Origin: Enterococcus quebecensis
Lineage (GTDB): Bacteria; Bacillota; Bacilli; Lactobacillales; Enterococcaceae
Assembly (NCBI RefSeq): GCF_001730365.1
Contig: NZ_MIKB01000019.1
Location: 1-64,000 of the forward strand
Reading direction: 5' to 3'
Length of the DNA stretch: 64,000 nt
The notes under the pieces were generated by a model, which worked only from the letters and a program-made list of their open reading frames with translations, had not been told where the DNA came from and did no database searches. Shown here in pieces: positions 52,684 to 62,479 of this stretch. Position numbers and translations under genes: made by a program. Within the stretch, counting starts at the first letter, position 1; every line of letters starts with the position of its first letter.

Positions 52684-53346
52684 ATGATGAAGAAAATTGA
52701 TGGAGTAATTTTTGACATGGATGGTTTATTATTCGATACAGAGCTGATTTATTATCAGTCGACACAAAAAATTGCGGATGCAATGAACTTTCCGTACAAT
52801 AAAGATGTTTATTTAGAATTTTTAGGTGTGTCCGATGAAGAGGTACAAGAAAATTATCATCGCATCTACAAGGAGTTTGGAAAAGAAAAAGTCGAAGAAT
52901 TTATTCAACGTTCATATGAAGACACGTATCAAGTCTTTGAATCAGGTGAAGTGCCACTTAAAGAAGGCGTACTTGAATTGCTAGATTTTCTTGATCAACA
53001 AGAAATTCCAAGAATTGTCGCTTCAAGCAATGTTCGTCCAGCAATAGAATTATTATTAGAAGGCGCTGGAATTAAGGAACGCTTTTCTGGAATTGTTTCA
53101 GCAGAAGATGTGACAAGAGCAAAGCCAGATCCTGAAATATTTAAAAAAGCCCTCTTCAATCTTGGAACAAAAGCAGAAAGTACCTTGATTTTTGAAGACT
53201 CATTTCATGGTGTCACTGCAGCAGATGCGGCTGGGATTCCTGTAATCATGGTACCAGATCTATTAGCTCCAACAAATGAAATCAAAGAAAAGACACTAGA
53301 AATTTTTGACAGCTTAACACAAGTTCCAGCTTATTTAGAAAAATAA
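52684..53346 (+). CDS. HAD-IA phosphatase, beta-phosphoglucomutase-like (second copy)
   Basis: 220 residues. Motif 1 is VIFDMDGLLFDTELIYYQS, motif 2 VASSNVRPA, motif 3 RAKPDPEIFKKAL and motif 4 LIFEDSFHGVTAADAAGI. It resembles the protein at 31316-31963 in fold but not closely in sequence. The substrate is probably a sugar phosphate or nucleotide-derived phosphate. The gene has AGGAGG before two adjacent ATGs (52684, 52687); either is possible. Likely co-transcribed with folC and perhaps radC. Confidence 0.9.
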   Translation: MMKKIDGVIFDMDGLLFDTELIYYQSTQKIADAMNFPYNKDVYLEFLGVSDEEVQENYHRIYKEFGKEKVEEFIQRSYEDTYQVFESGEVPLKEGVLELLDFLDQQEIPRIVASSNVRPAIELLLEGAGIKERFSGIVSAEDVTRAKPDPEIFKKALFNLGTKAESTLIFEDSFHGVTAADAAGIPVIMVPDLLAPTNEIKEKTLEIFDSLTQVPAYLEK

Positions 53347-53399
53347 AATTAGCACTCCGTTGCGTATCTTTTAATAGAAGAGCGTAAAGGAGTGATTTT

Positions 53400-54101
53400 T
53401 TGTTAAAAGAGGAAAAACTATTTATCAGAGAGATGCCGGAAAACTGTTTACCAAGGGAACGCTTAGAAGACTTAGGTGAAAAAGTACTGTCTAATCAAGA
53501 GTTATTAGCGATTTTATTGCGAACAGGATCAAAAAACGTAAATGTCATGAAAGTTGCTTCTATGTTTTTGAATCATTTTAATCATCTATATGAGCTGAAA
53601 AATGCAACCTTGACTGAGATGATGGAGATCAAGGGCATTGGTCGAATCAAAGCGATTGAACTTAGAGCAGCAATCGAGTTTGGCTACCGCATTCAGCAAA
53701 GCACTCAAATGAAGTTTGGAAAGGTTTCTTCCAGTTACCAAATTGCTCAAAATTTAATGTATGAATTACAAGATTTTCAACAAGAACATTTAGTCTGTTT
53801 ATATTTGAATACAAAAAATGAAGTGATCAAACAAGAAACGGTTTTTAAAGGCACGCTGAATCAATCCGTAGCCCATCCCAGAGAAGTCTTTCGTAGTGCT
53901 GTAAAGTATTCTGCAGCCCGTTTGATTCTCGCTCACAATCATCCATCGGGCAATCCTACGCCTTCAGAGAGTGACATTCATTTTACTCAAAGAATGCAGA
54001 AGTGCGGCAAGATGATGGGGATCGAGGTACTTGATCATATCATCATTGGGGAGCAAGTATACATCAGTATGAGAGAAGAAAATTTTTTTAAATTAGACTA
54101 G
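53400..54101 (+). CDS. radC: RadC-family JAMM/MPN protein
   Basis: 233 residues. An N-terminal helix-hairpin-helix-like UPF0758 region (LPRERLEDLGEKVLSNQELLAILLRTG, MMEIKGIGRIKAIELRAAIE) precedes the JAMM metalloprotease-like domain with the zinc motif HNHPSGNPTPSESD (two His and an Asp). It starts with TTG 53400 behind AAAGGAGTGA. The name implies DNA repair, but the actual role is disputed. Complete. Confidence 0.93.
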   Translation: MLKEEKLFIREMPENCLPRERLEDLGEKVLSNQELLAILLRTGSKNVNVMKVASMFLNHFNHLYELKNATLTEMMEIKGIGRIKAIELRAAIEFGYRIQQSTQMKFGKVSSSYQIAQNLMYELQDFQQEHLVCLYLNTKNEVIKQETVFKGTLNQSVAHPREVFRSAVKYSAARLILAHNHPSGNPTPSESDIHFTQRMQKCGKMMGIEVLDHIIIGEQVYISMREENFFKLD

Positions 54102-54110
54102 CTTGAATTC

Positions 54111-54139
54111 TTGCAAAAATAAGGGTTCACATGTACAAT
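54111..54139 (+). promoter_or_regulatory. Promoter of the cold-shock gene
   Basis: TTGCAA (54111-54116) and TACAAT (54134-54139) are exactly 17 bases apart. The start near 54146 gives a leader of about 100 bases, typical of csp mRNAs with temperature-dependent folding. Confidence 0.75.
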
Positions 54140-54248
54140 GTAAGGGTAATCTTGTTTGGGACAATATAGAAGTTTTAATTTTAAAACCCTCTATCGTACA
54201 CGGGCAATGTTACAATATTTAGTGCTTAAGCACGAGGAGGAACAAAGA

Positions 54249-54449
54249 ATGGAACAAGGAACAGTAAAATGGTTTAACGCAGAAAAAGGATTTGGATTTA
54301 TCTCTCGCGAAGATGGTAGCGATGTATTCGTACATTTCTCAGCTATCCAAGGAGACGGATTCAAAACTCTAGAAGAAGGCCAATCAGTAAGCTTCGATGT
54401 TGAAGATTCAGATCGTGGACCTCAAGCAGTAAACGTAGAAAAAAACTAA
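54249..54449 (+). CDS. Cold-shock protein, CspA family
   Basis: 66 residues, one OB-fold cold-shock domain: [19 protein letters not shown] (RNP1 KGFGFI) and DVFVHFSAI (RNP2). It ends QAVNVEKN, typical for Gram-positive Csp proteins. It binds single-stranded RNA/DNA as an RNA chaperone. A longer frame begins at 54156, but ATG 54249 follows GAGGAGGAA and gives the standard protein. Confidence 0.96.
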   Translation: MEQGTVKWFNAEKGFGFISREDGSDVFVHFSAIQGDGFKTLEEGQSVSFDVEDSDRGPQAVNVEKN

Positions 54450-54461
54450 TTCATCCATTCC

Positions 54462-54493
54462 AAAACACCTAGCATTTTGCTAGGTGTTTTTTT
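54462..54493 (+). terminator. Terminator of the cold-shock gene
   Basis: AAAACACCTAGC and GCTAGGTGTTTTTTT pair around ATTTT. Confidence 0.88.
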
Positions 54494-54637
54494 GTTGTAA
54501 AATACTGCGATTGCTACGTAGTGCAGAGCAGATGTTGGACAGTACTAGGCGATTAAAAGGAGCGTACGAATCTTACTATTAAACATAGTTGTAAACCATT
54601 TAAACAAAGGAAGGAAAAAATAATCAACACAAAACAA

Positions 54638-54676
54638 AAAGGCATCCATGTGATTTTTCATTCACAGAATGCCTTT
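54638..54676 (-). terminator. Terminator of the 49-residue protein gene
   Basis: AAAGGCAT..ATGTGA pairs with TCACA..ATGCCTTT. On the minus strand a T-rich tail follows. Confidence 0.65.
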
Positions 54677-54722
54677 AAATCGTATTAGAACTTGAATCGC
54701 TCATTTAGGTTGATAACTCTCC

Positions 54723-54872
54723 TTAAATAGATTTTTTCAATTCTTTTACTGCTTGTGTAATCGTGACACCATAAGCTACATTTGCTTGGTCATTTGCATC
54801 AATAGCCATAAACAAATTTTTCTTTGTATCTAACGCTACACGGTATTTTAATACTTTATTACCAAATGTCAT
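54723..54872 (-). CDS. Small conserved-looking protein of 49 residues, function unknown
   Basis: The protein reads MTFGNKVLKYRVALDTKKNL and later ANVAYGVTITQAVKELKKSI. The ATG at 54870-54872 is preceded by AAAGGAGAATC; the longer frame from 54932 lacks such a site. It has its own terminator. It is predicted soluble, with two strands and a helix, and no family motif I recognise. Small monocistronic proteins of this kind occur in enterococcal core genomes. Confidence 0.65.
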   Translation of the reverse strand: MTFGNKVLKYRVALDTKKNLFMAIDANDQANVAYGVTITQAVKELKKSI

Positions 54873-54992
54873 AATGATTCTCCTTTCTTGATTCTTAATG
54901 AAAGGCGGCGATATCTGATAACGAAATTCCATGATTACTATAGCATGACTTTATAAAAGTGTAAAGTCCGAAGTTTTGAAGGATCAGTATTT

Positions 54993-55021
54993 TTGTAGAA
55001 AGCCCTTTCAAGTAGTATAAT
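54993..55021 (+). promoter_or_regulatory. Promoter of the universal stress protein gene
   Basis: TTGTAG (54993-54998) and TATAAT (55016-55021) are 17 bases apart. Confidence 0.65.
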
Positions 55022-55049
55022 GAAGAGAGCATAGAAGGAGGTTTTTGTC

Positions 55050-55499
55050 ATGAGCGAAACATATAAGAATATTTTAGTTGCCGTGGACGGTTCTGATCAG
55101 TCAGAAAAGGCATTTCAGGAAGCAATTAAAATCGCCAAACGTAATAATGCTACATTGCATATTTTATACGTAATTGAAGAGATGGGTAATTATTTTGGCG
55201 AATTGACGATGTCAATGGGAACGGTGATGGAAGAACTTCGTGTAAAAGAAGAAGCAGAAATGAAAAAAAGGGAGTCGATAACAAAGGGTGAAGGACTAGA
55301 AAATGTCTTTACTTATGTTATCTATGGATATCCGAAAACATTGATTGCTGATTTTACAGAGTCAAAAGAACCAATTGATCTGATTGTAATTGGTAGAACT
55401 GGTCTGAATGGATTTGAACGGCTGATGGTCGGTTCAACAACTTCTTATGTGGTAAATCATACACAAGCAAACGTATTAGTTGTTAATAAAACAGTATAG
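55050..55499 (+). CDS. Universal stress protein, UspA family
   Basis: 149 residues. The Rossmann-like Usp fold starts ILVAVDGSDQSEKAFQEAIK. The ATP-binding motif is IVIGRTGLNGFERLMVGSTTSYVVNHTQANVLVV, with G-x2-G-x9-G-S/T intact. Monocistronic with AGAAGGAGG before ATG 55050 and a terminator behind. Probable stress or stationary-phase role; partners are unknown. Confidence 0.92.
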   Translation: MSETYKNILVAVDGSDQSEKAFQEAIKIAKRNNATLHILYVIEEMGNYFGELTMSMGTVMEELRVKEEAEMKKRESITKGEGLENVFTYVIYGYPKTLIADFTESKEPIDLIVIGRTGLNGFERLMVGSTTSYVVNHTQANVLVVNKTV

Positions 55500-55506
55500 A
55501 AACCAA

Positions 55507-55546
55507 AAAGCAGTTGAGGGATAAAAATCCATCAACTGCTTTTTTA
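55507..55546. terminator. Terminator between the stress protein gene and rnjA
   Basis: AAAGCAGTTGA.GGAT and ATCC.TCAACTGCTTTTTT form a stem between the convergent genes. Confidence 0.82.
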
Positions 55547-55555
55547 CATATAAAC

Positions 55556-57226
55556 TTATGAAGTCATGATCATTGGTAAAATCATTGGATGACGTTCTGT
55601 TTTTTCAAATAAGAAAGGCTGCAACGCTGTAGAAATCGCATCACACAATTTCGCTTCTGTACAATTTTCATCCCGCAAAGCTTCACGGATAGCATTGAAC
55701 AACAGGCGCTGTCCTTCATGAATCATTTCACCAGATTCTCTCATATAAACAAAACCACGAGATAAAATGTCTGGACCTGCTAAAATTTCTTTATTTTTGA
55801 TGTCCACTGTTGCTACAGCTAAAACTAGACCTTCTTCTGAAAGGATACGTCGATCACGTAAAACAACATTACCGATATCACCGACACCGTTCCCATCTAC
55901 ATAAACATCATTTGCATTAAAGTGTCCAGCAACATGAGCTTCATCAGCAGTTAAAGCTAAAACATCTCCATTTTCCATAATGAAACAATTTTCTTCTGGG
56001 ACACCCACATCTTGAGCTAGCGATGCGTGGATTTTTAACATTCTAAATTCACCGTGAACAGGCACAAAGTATTTAGGTTTCATTAAACGTAACATTAATT
56101 TTTGTTCTTCTTGTCCGCCATGGCCAGAAGTATGAATGTTATTGATCTTACCATGAATAACTTCAGCACCTGCTTCTGAAAGCAAGTTGATCAAGCGGTT
56201 AACACTTGTGGTGTTTCCTGGGATAGGTGAACTTGAAAAGATCACTGTATCACCTGGTTGTACTGAAATCTGACGATGTGTTCCATTAGCGATTCGGCTT
56301 AACGCAGCCATTGCTTCGCCTTGGGAACCTGTACATAAAATCATTGTTTCGTTTGCAGGCAATTGATTTAGCTCGGATGCATCTACAAATGTACCTTTAG
56401 GTACATTAATGTAACCCAGTCGTTCGCCATTTACAATAGCGTTTTCCATGCTACGCCCAAATACTGCAATTTTACGTCCAGTTTTAACAGCAGCGTCCGC
56501 TGCTTGTTGTAGACGGAAAATATTTGAAGCAAAACTAGCAAATATAATTCGTCCGTCGATTTTTTCGAAAATCTTCAAAATAGAAGAACCAATTGTTTTT
56601 TCTGATTTTGTAAAAGTCGGGATTTCTGCATTGGTACTATCGGAAAGGAGACATAAAACACCTTCTTCACCTAATTTAGCCATGCGATGTAAGTTAGCTG
56701 GTTCACCGACAGGTGTAAAGTCAAATTTGAAATCTCCTGTTGCCACGATATTGCCTGAAGGTGTCTTAACAACTACACCTAAAGCATCAGGAATACTATG
56801 TGTTGTTCGGAAAAAGCTGACCGCTGTTTTACGGAAACGGATCACGGTATCCTCATTGATCTCATGTAACACAGCATCTCGCAATAAGCCATGTTCATCA
56901 AGTTTATTGGTAATTAAAGCTAATGCTAACGGTCCAGCATAAATTGGAATATTTGCCTGACGCAATAGATAAGGGACACCACCAATATGATCCTCATGAC
57001 CGTGAGTGATAACTAAGGCTTTGACTTTATGCAGATTTTGAACGATGTAGCTATAATCTGGAATAACATAATCAATTCCAAGTAAATCATCTTCTGGAAA
57101 TTTGATTCCAGCATCAATAATGATGATCTCATCTTGAAATTGAACCCCATAAGTGTTTTTTCCGATCTCGCCCAAACCACCTATAGCGAAAACGCCGGTT
57201 TCGTTGTTTTTAATATTTACTTTCAT
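55556..57226 (-). CDS. rnjA: Ribonuclease J (RNase J1 type)
   Basis: A 556-residue metallo-beta-lactamase/beta-CASP nuclease with the zinc motif [10 protein letters not shown] (His75, His77, Asp79, His80). [10 protein letters not shown], the beta-CASP motifs ([32 protein letters not shown]) and [10 protein letters not shown] follow. It acts as a 5'-3' exonuclease and endonuclease in mRNA turnover. It directly follows rpoY by one base, as in B. subtilis, where this pairing marks RNase J1 rather than J2. Complete. Confidence 0.95.
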   Translation of the reverse strand: MKVNIKNNETGVFAIGGLGEIGKNTYGVQFQDEIIIIDAGIKFPEDDLLGIDYVIPDYSYIVQNLHKVKALVITHGHEDHIGGVPYLLRQANIPIYAGPLALALITNKLDEHGLLRDAVLHEINEDTVIRFRKTAVSFFRTTHSIPDALGVVVKTPSGNIVATGDFKFDFTPVGEPANLHRMAKLGEEGVLCLLSDSTNAEIPTFTKSEKTIGSSILKIFEKIDGRIIFASFASNIFRLQQAADAAVKTGRKIAVFGRSMENAIVNGERLGYINVPKGTFVDASELNQLPANETMILCTGSQGEAMAALSRIANGTHRQISVQPGDTVIFSSSPIPGNTTSVNRLINLLSEAGAEVIHGKINNIHTSGHGGQEEQKLMLRLMKPKYFVPVHGEFRMLKIHASLAQDVGVPEENCFIMENGDVLALTADEAHVAGHFNANDVYVDGNGVGDIGNVVLRDRRILSEEGLVLAVATVDIKNKEILAGPDILSRGFVYMRESGEMIHEGQRLLFNAIREALRDENCTEAKLCDAISTALQPFLFEKTERHPMILPMIMTS

Positions 57227-57227
57227 A

Positions 57228-57440
57228 TTAAAACTCCGTTAAAGAGAATTCCGCATGTTCTTGTTCGTAAGCTAGATGATTCTCATCAAGAGCTTGAATA
57301 TATTCAATGTTGTATGGGGTATTTTCTTCTACTTGTTGACGAACGATAACATCGTTTTCTGCCTCAACATAAATAGACTTTGTATCTTCTCTTTTTGGGT
57401 TTCTTGTTTTTGTTTCTTGATAATAAACTTTATAGATCAT
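57228..57440 (-). CDS. rpoY: RNA polymerase epsilon subunit RpoY
   Basis: 70 residues from the ATG at 57438-57440, behind AAAGGAGAAG on the minus strand. A longer frame would add eight residues without such a site. [21 protein letters not shown] opens the protein and [17 protein letters not shown] follows; both are family-typical. RpoY is a small Firmicute RNA polymerase accessory subunit resembling the phage T7 Gp2 fold. Its gene almost abuts rnjA, so transcription and RNA decay factors are co-expressed. Confidence 0.93.
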   Translation of the reverse strand: MIYKVYYQETKTRNPKREDTKSIYVEAENDVIVRQQVEENTPYNIEYIQALDENHLAYEQEHAEFSLTEF

Positions 57441-57732
57441 TATTTCTTCTCCTTTACCTGCCAAAGCAGTTGATTATTTATTTTTAATAATTTCTTACTG
57501 TAATTTTGAACACAACAAAATGAGGTGGTTGTCCACCTAAAAAACAATTGTCATCAAAAACATCCGTTGATGATGAAATGGAGCCTCGACTTTGCGCCAC
57601 TGTCTTTGTTTTATGGAAACTTTACTATCTTTCAACCGTCCCTTGTGTTGTGCGGTACAACAATTAAACGTATTTTATCATAAATCAGCAAATAAGTATA
57701 GAAACAGACTTGCTACTTTAAAGAAAACCTTA
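57441..57732 (-). promoter_or_regulatory. Upstream region and long leader of rpoY-rnjA
   Basis: 292 bases with no gene. On the minus strand, TGA-TAAAAT near 57674-57682 is a possible extended -10. It would leave a leader of about 230 bases that contains a hairpin (TCATCATCAA with TTGATGA, around 57550-57580). A structured leader is plausible because RNase J controls its own mRNA in relatives; inferred. Confidence 0.4.
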
Positions 57733-58122
57733 TTATTCATTTGTTTCTTCTAAAGAAGGAGCTTTCTTTTTATTAAAATACACATTTAGACCGATGAAAT
57801 GGACTAAATAAACAATGGCCAGAGTCGTTGTCATAAATGGATTACGTACGATTAAACAAGGAATAGCAAAAACAACAAACAATGTGACAAACAATTTTAC
57901 TCGACCAAGTGGCGTGATTTTCTTTTCTACGATAGATTCTTGAATATATTTTTGATAGTACGCTGATTCAATAAACTTTGTATACAAATAATCAGAACTA
58001 CGCATCCAGAAAAAGGCCGTTAGTAGGTAAAAAATTGTTGTAGGTAAAATCGGTAGAAAAATACCGATGGTTCCTAACCCAAATGTAAGGCAACCTAAAG
58101 CAATATAAAGTATTTTTTTCAT
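57733..58122 (-). CDS. YbaN-like inner membrane protein (DUF454)
   Basis: 129 residues with an N-terminal helical hairpin (LGCLTFGLGTIGIFLPILPTTIFYLLTAFFW) that is the DUF454 hallmark. SSDYLYTKFIES.YYQKYI, ITPLGRVKLFV and a second helix pair follow. Function unknown. The gene is divergent from the ABC exporter operon. Confidence 0.9.
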   Translation of the reverse strand: MKKILYIALGCLTFGLGTIGIFLPILPTTIFYLLTAFFWMRSSDYLYTKFIESAYYQKYIQESIVEKKITPLGRVKLFVTLFVVFAIPCLIVRNPFMTTTLAIVYLVHFIGLNVYFNKKKAPSLEETNE

Positions 58123-58317
58123 TGATTTTCATCCGTCACTTTCATTCTATATTTAGCGTAAAATTAAAGTAAGTTTCATTATAACATAGTAAAAATGGTT
58201 CGGTTTATTCTTCAATTGAAAACTGCTGAATTTTCATTTAAATATAATTTACCTGACTATTGATTTTATGCTATAGTGGGAGTACTGAATTAAAAACTAA
58301 TAGTAGGAGATGATTGA

Positions 58318-60048
58318 TTGAAATTGATGTGGCGTTACACAATGAGATATAAGAAATTGCTGTTTTTAGACTTCATTTGTGTATTTGGGTTTATTTTGAT
58401 AGAACTAGGATTACCGACGATTCTTGCGAAGATGATCGATGTTGGGATTAAAAATAATGATTATGATTATGTAAAGCAACAGGGAATATTGATGATTGTA
58501 ATCACTGTTATAGGCGTGATAATGAACATTATGTTAGGGTATTTCGGCGCACGAATGACAACGAATATTGTACGTGATATTCGAGATGATCTGTTTGAAA
58601 AAGTACAGACTTTTTCTCATCGCGAATATGAAACAATAGGCGTATCTTCATTGATTACAAGAACGACGAATGATGCCTACCAAATAATGTTGTTTATGGG
58701 AAATATTTTACGAATAGGTTTCATGACACCTATGATGTTTTTTGTCAGTTTATATATGGTTATGCGTACGAGTCCTTCTTTAGGTTGGTTTGTGCTAGGT
58801 TCATTGCCTTTTCTTTTAATAGCAGTTGTACTGATTGCCAAAATATCTGAGCCGTTATCAAACAAGCAACAAAAAAATCTAGATGGAATCAATGGGATTT
58901 TAAGAGAAAATCTTTCAGGTTTGAGAGTAATCCGTGCATTTGTTAATGAAAAATTCGAAGAAAGCCGTTTTAGCAAAGTAAATGAAGATTATACCAAAAG
59001 TTCTAAGAGTCTGTTTCGTTTGATGGCTGCGGCGCAACCTGGATTTTTCTTCCTATTTAATATTGTAATGGTGTTGATTATTTGGAATGGTGCGCTTCAA
59101 ATTGATCAAGGGAGTTTACTTGTTGGAGATTTGATTGCTTTTATTGAGTATATTTTCCATGCACTATTTTCATTTATGTTATTTGCCAGTGTATTTATGA
59201 TGTATCCTCGTGCGGCAGTTTCAGCACGTCGGATTCAAGAAGCTTTTGATATGGAGCCAGCGATTCGAGAAAATGAACAAGGTATAACAGAAACAAAAAC
59301 AAAAGGCTACTTAGAATTTAAAAATGTAACATTCGCTTATCCAGGGCATTCAGAAAGTCCTGTGATCCGTAATGTTAGTTTTACAGCTTCACCAGGAGAA
59401 ACCGTTGCATTTATTGGTAGTACTGGGAGTGGTAAATCTACCCTGATCCAGTTGATCCCGCGTTTTTATGATGTGTCAGAAGGAGCAGTATTGCTTGATG
59501 GAGTGGATGTACGTGAGTACAAATTAAGTACATTACGCAATAAAATCGGTTATATTCCGCAAAAAGCGTTATTGTTTACTGGAACGATTGCAGAAAATAT
59601 GCGTTATGGTAAAGAAGACGCAACCATAGAAGAAATGGAATTAGCTGCAGAAATTGCGCAGGCGACAGAGTTTATTTCACAAAAACCTGACGGATATGAT
59701 GAACTTTTGTCAGAAGGTGGAACCAATTTCTCTGGAGGACAAAAGCAACGTTTAGCAATTGCTAGAGCAGTGATTCGTCGTCCAGAAGTTTATATATTTG
59801 ATGATAGTTTTTCAGCTTTAGATTATCAAACGGATGCGAATTTAAGAGCACGTTTGAAAAAAGAAACAACAGACGCAACTGTCTTAATTGTCGCCCAACG
59901 TGTTGGTACGATTATGCATGCAGATAAGATTGTTGTATTAAACGAAGGGGATGTTGTCGGCATTGGTACCCATCGTGAATTACTTGAGAATTGCTCTATC
60001 TACTACGATATCGCAGCTTCTCAATTGTCAGAGGAGGAATTAGCATGA
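58318..60048 (+). CDS. Heterodimeric ABC exporter subunit with degenerate catalytic site (EfrA/YheI-like)
   Basis: A 576-residue half-transporter with six membrane helices (about 15-320). The nucleotide-binding domain has Walker A GSTGSGKST (367-375), the canonical signature FSGGQKQR, and Walker B IFDDSF. Asp496 stands where the catalytic Glu is expected, so this half carries the degenerate ATP site. It pairs with the next gene, with which it overlaps by four bases. Such pairs (EfrAB, EfrCD, LmrCD, YheHI) export drugs or lipids-like compounds. It starts with TTG 58318 behind AGGAGA. Which enterococcal pair it corresponds to is not certain. Confidence 0.92.
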   Translation: MKLMWRYTMRYKKLLFLDFICVFGFILIELGLPTILAKMIDVGIKNNDYDYVKQQGILMIVITVIGVIMNIMLGYFGARMTTNIVRDIRDDLFEKVQTFSHREYETIGVSSLITRTTNDAYQIMLFMGNILRIGFMTPMMFFVSLYMVMRTSPSLGWFVLGSLPFLLIAVVLIAKISEPLSNKQQKNLDGINGILRENLSGLRVIRAFVNEKFEESRFSKVNEDYTKSSKSLFRLMAAAQPGFFFLFNIVMVLIIWNGALQIDQGSLLVGDLIAFIEYIFHALFSFMLFASVFMMYPRAAVSARRIQEAFDMEPAIRENEQGITETKTKGYLEFKNVTFAYPGHSESPVIRNVSFTASPGETVAFIGSTGSGKSTLIQLIPRFYDVSEGAVLLDGVDVREYKLSTLRNKIGYIPQKALLFTGTIAENMRYGKEDATIEEMELAAEIAQATEFISQKPDGYDELLSEGGTNFSGGQKQRLAIARAVIRRPEVYIFDDSFSALDYQTDANLRARLKKETTDATVLIVAQRVGTIMHADKIVVLNEGDVVGIGTHRELLENCSIYYDIAASQLSEEELA

Positions 60049-61811
60049 AAAACGCACTTTCTTCTATCAGACGCTTAGCTAGATATATTCGACCTTACAA
60101 AGGAACATTTATTTTAGTTATCATCTTCACCATTTTAACTGTCGCATTTAACGCAGCCTTACCTTATGTTTCTGGTTTACCAATTACTGAGATTAGTAAT
60201 AATGTTGCAGCAGGGGATGGATTGAACTACTCATACATTATCCAATGTTTGATTTGGATATTGATTGTTGGTCTCGGTTATTGCGCGGCTCAATTTTTAT
60301 CTGGCTATTTGATGGCAGCAGTTGTTCAACATTCTATGCGTGATTTACGTCGGGATATTGATGAGAAAATCAATCGATTACCTGTTTCTTATTTTGATAA
60401 AAATCAACAAGGAAATATCTTGTCTCGTGTGACAAATGATGTAGATGCAGTTAGTAATGCCATGCAGCAAAGTTTCATCAATATTGTTTCGGCTATTCTT
60501 GGGATTGTTATGGCAGTTGCGATGATGTTTTATATCAACTGGTTGATGGCGTTGATTTCCATTATAATGATTCCTTTATCATTATTTATTTCAAAAACGA
60601 TTGTCAGCATCTCACAAAAATATTTCCAAGGGATGCAAAATGCTCTTGGTGATTTAAATGGTTATGTCCAAGAAAATATGACTGGCTTTAGTGTATTAAA
60701 GCTTTACGGACGTGAAAAAGAAACCTTAGAAGGTTTTAAAAAAGTTAATCATAACTTAAATAATTTTGGTTTTAAAGCAGCTTTCATTTCTGGATTGATG
60801 CTTCCACTTGTGCAGATGACAGCATATAGTGCATACATCGGTATGGCAGTTTTAGGTAGTTACTATGTAATTACTGGTGTCATTGTAGTTGGACAATTAC
60901 AAGCATTCATTCAATACATTTGGCAGATCAGTCAGCCGATGGGAAATATTACTCAATTGTCAGCAGCTTTACAAAGTGCGTCAGCTGCCACTACGCGTGT
61001 TTTTGAGATTTTGGATGAGCCGGAAGAAGAACTAAATGAACACAATGTTCCGTTACCAGAAAAAGTTCATGGTTCAGTCCAGTTTGAAAATGTCAGCTTT
61101 AGTTATGACCCTGCAAAACCATTGATTAAAAACTTGAACTTTGAAGTGAAAGCAGGTCAGACAGTTGCTATTGTTGGACCAACTGGAGCTGGGAAAACGA
61201 CATTAATCAATTTACTGATGCGTTTTTATGATGTTAATGAAGGCGCCATAAAAGTTGATGGTATTGATACAAAAAAAATGGATCGAAGCGATGTACGCTC
61301 AGTCTTTGGTATGGTTTTACAAGATGCTTGGCTGTATGAAGGAACGATTGCAGACAATATCCGTTTTGGTAAATTAGATGCTACTGATTATGAAGTCGTT
61401 GATGCTGCAAAAACAGCTAATGTCGATCACTTTATTCGTACGATGCCGGATGGTTATGAGATGGAAATCAATTCAGAAGGAGACAACGTTTCCCTCGGAC
61501 AAAAGCAGTTGTTGACAATTGCTAGAGCAGTGATTTCTAATCCAAGAATCTTGATACTAGATGAAGCCACAAGTTCTGTTGATACTCGTTTGGAAGCGTT
61601 GATTCAAAAAGCGATGGATCGAGTAATGGAAGGACGTACTAGTTTTGTAATTGCCCATCGTCTTTCAACAATTCGTGAAGCGGATTTGATTCTTGTGATG
61701 AACCAAGGAGAAATAATTGAAAAAGGCACACATGATGAGCTATTAGAGCAAGGCGGTTTCTATGAAAAATTATATAATAGCCAATTTGCTGAAGATGGTG
61801 ACTACGATTAA
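60045..61811 (+). CDS. Heterodimeric ABC exporter subunit with consensus catalytic site (EfrB/YheH-like)
   Basis: 588 residues from ATG 60045, which overlaps the previous stop (ATGA) and has GAGGAGG upstream; the longer frame from 59991 is not needed. Six membrane helices precede an ATPase domain with Walker A GPTGAGKTT, a deviant signature SLGQKQLL (canonical LSGGQ lost) and Walker B ILDEATSS with catalytic Glu507. Together with the partner's canonical signature and Asp496 this gives one consensus and one degenerate ATP site, the rule in heterodimeric exporters. Confidence 0.93.
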   Translation: MKNALSSIRRLARYIRPYKGTFILVIIFTILTVAFNAALPYVSGLPITEISNNVAAGDGLNYSYIIQCLIWILIVGLGYCAAQFLSGYLMAAVVQHSMRDLRRDIDEKINRLPVSYFDKNQQGNILSRVTNDVDAVSNAMQQSFINIVSAILGIVMAVAMMFYINWLMALISIIMIPLSLFISKTIVSISQKYFQGMQNALGDLNGYVQENMTGFSVLKLYGREKETLEGFKKVNHNLNNFGFKAAFISGLMLPLVQMTAYSAYIGMAVLGSYYVITGVIVVGQLQAFIQYIWQISQPMGNITQLSAALQSASAATTRVFEILDEPEEELNEHNVPLPEKVHGSVQFENVSFSYDPAKPLIKNLNFEVKAGQTVAIVGPTGAGKTTLINLLMRFYDVNEGAIKVDGIDTKKMDRSDVRSVFGMVLQDAWLYEGTIADNIRFGKLDATDYEVVDAAKTANVDHFIRTMPDGYEMEINSEGDNVSLGQKQLLTIARAVISNPRILILDEATSSVDTRLEALIQKAMDRVMEGRTSFVIAHRLSTIREADLILVMNQGEIIEKGTHDELLEQGGFYEKLYNSQFAEDGDYD

Positions 61812-61821
61812 TAGTTGTGAA

Positions 61822-61858
61822 GAAAAGATACCAATTGAGGTGTCTTTTCTTTTTTTTT
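61822..61858 (+). terminator. Terminator of the ABC exporter operon
   Basis: AAAAGATACC and GGTGTCTTTT pair around AATTGA, followed by C and T9. Confidence 0.85.
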
Positions 61859-61942
61859 GAAGAATTTCTAAAAAGAATGCGTATCTATCCGAGTATGTTC
61901 TCAAATTTGATATACTTATAGATAATAGAAGAGGTGAAACAA

Positions 61943-62434
61943 ATGACAAAAGATTATTTTATTGCAGCAAGCGCAGATGTTTATGGCAATGTGACATTAG
62001 CTAAAGATACAAGTATTTGGTTTCAATCTGTATTGAGAGGGGATAATAATTCAATTACCATCAATACAGGTAGTAATGTCCAAGACGGTACTGTAATCCA
62101 TGTTGATCAGGATGCCCCTGTCGTTATTGGTGAAAATGTAACGATTGGTCATCAGTGTATGCTTCATGGCTGTACCATAGAAGATGGCGCTTTGATTGGC
62201 ATGGGTTCGACGATTTTAAATCATGCAATAGTTGGGAAAAATAGCTTGATCGGTGCAGGTTCTTTAGTCACTGAAGGGACAGAAATTCCGCCTAATGTTC
62301 TAGCATTTGGACGACCAGCTAGAGTGATTCGCCCATTAACAAGAGAAGAAATTCGTAAAAATAAAGAAAATGCTGAACATTACGTTGAACGCTCAAAAGA
62401 ATTTATGGCTGGGAATTATTCACGCTTAGACTAA
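61943..62434 (+). CDS. Gamma-carbonic-anhydrase-like left-handed beta-helix protein
   Basis: 163 residues from ATG 61943, six bases after AGAGGTG; the GTG at 61934 lies within that site and is less likely. Hexapeptide repeats fill the centre. The metal-binding His residues are in VIHVDQDAP and TIGHQCMLHGC, and the terminal NVLAFGRPARVIRPL helix junction is typical. Members are gamma-carbonic anhydrases or related proteins (YrdA/PaaY); activity of this one is unknown. An Fe-S-type gene follows after 45 bases. Confidence 0.9.
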   Translation: MTKDYFIAASADVYGNVTLAKDTSIWFQSVLRGDNNSITINTGSNVQDGTVIHVDQDAPVVIGENVTIGHQCMLHGCTIEDGALIGMGSTILNHAIVGKNSLIGAGSLVTEGTEIPPNVLAFGRPARVIRPLTREEIRKNKENAEHYVERSKEFMAGNYSRLD

Positions 62435-62479
62435 TCATAGTAGGTTTACTTTATAAGTAAAGCAGGAGGCGGTGAAAGA

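Noticed and set aside
56448-56942. 164-codon frame antisense to rnjA
   Set aside because: It lies wholly inside the conserved RNase J coding sequence on the opposite strand, without a ribosome site.
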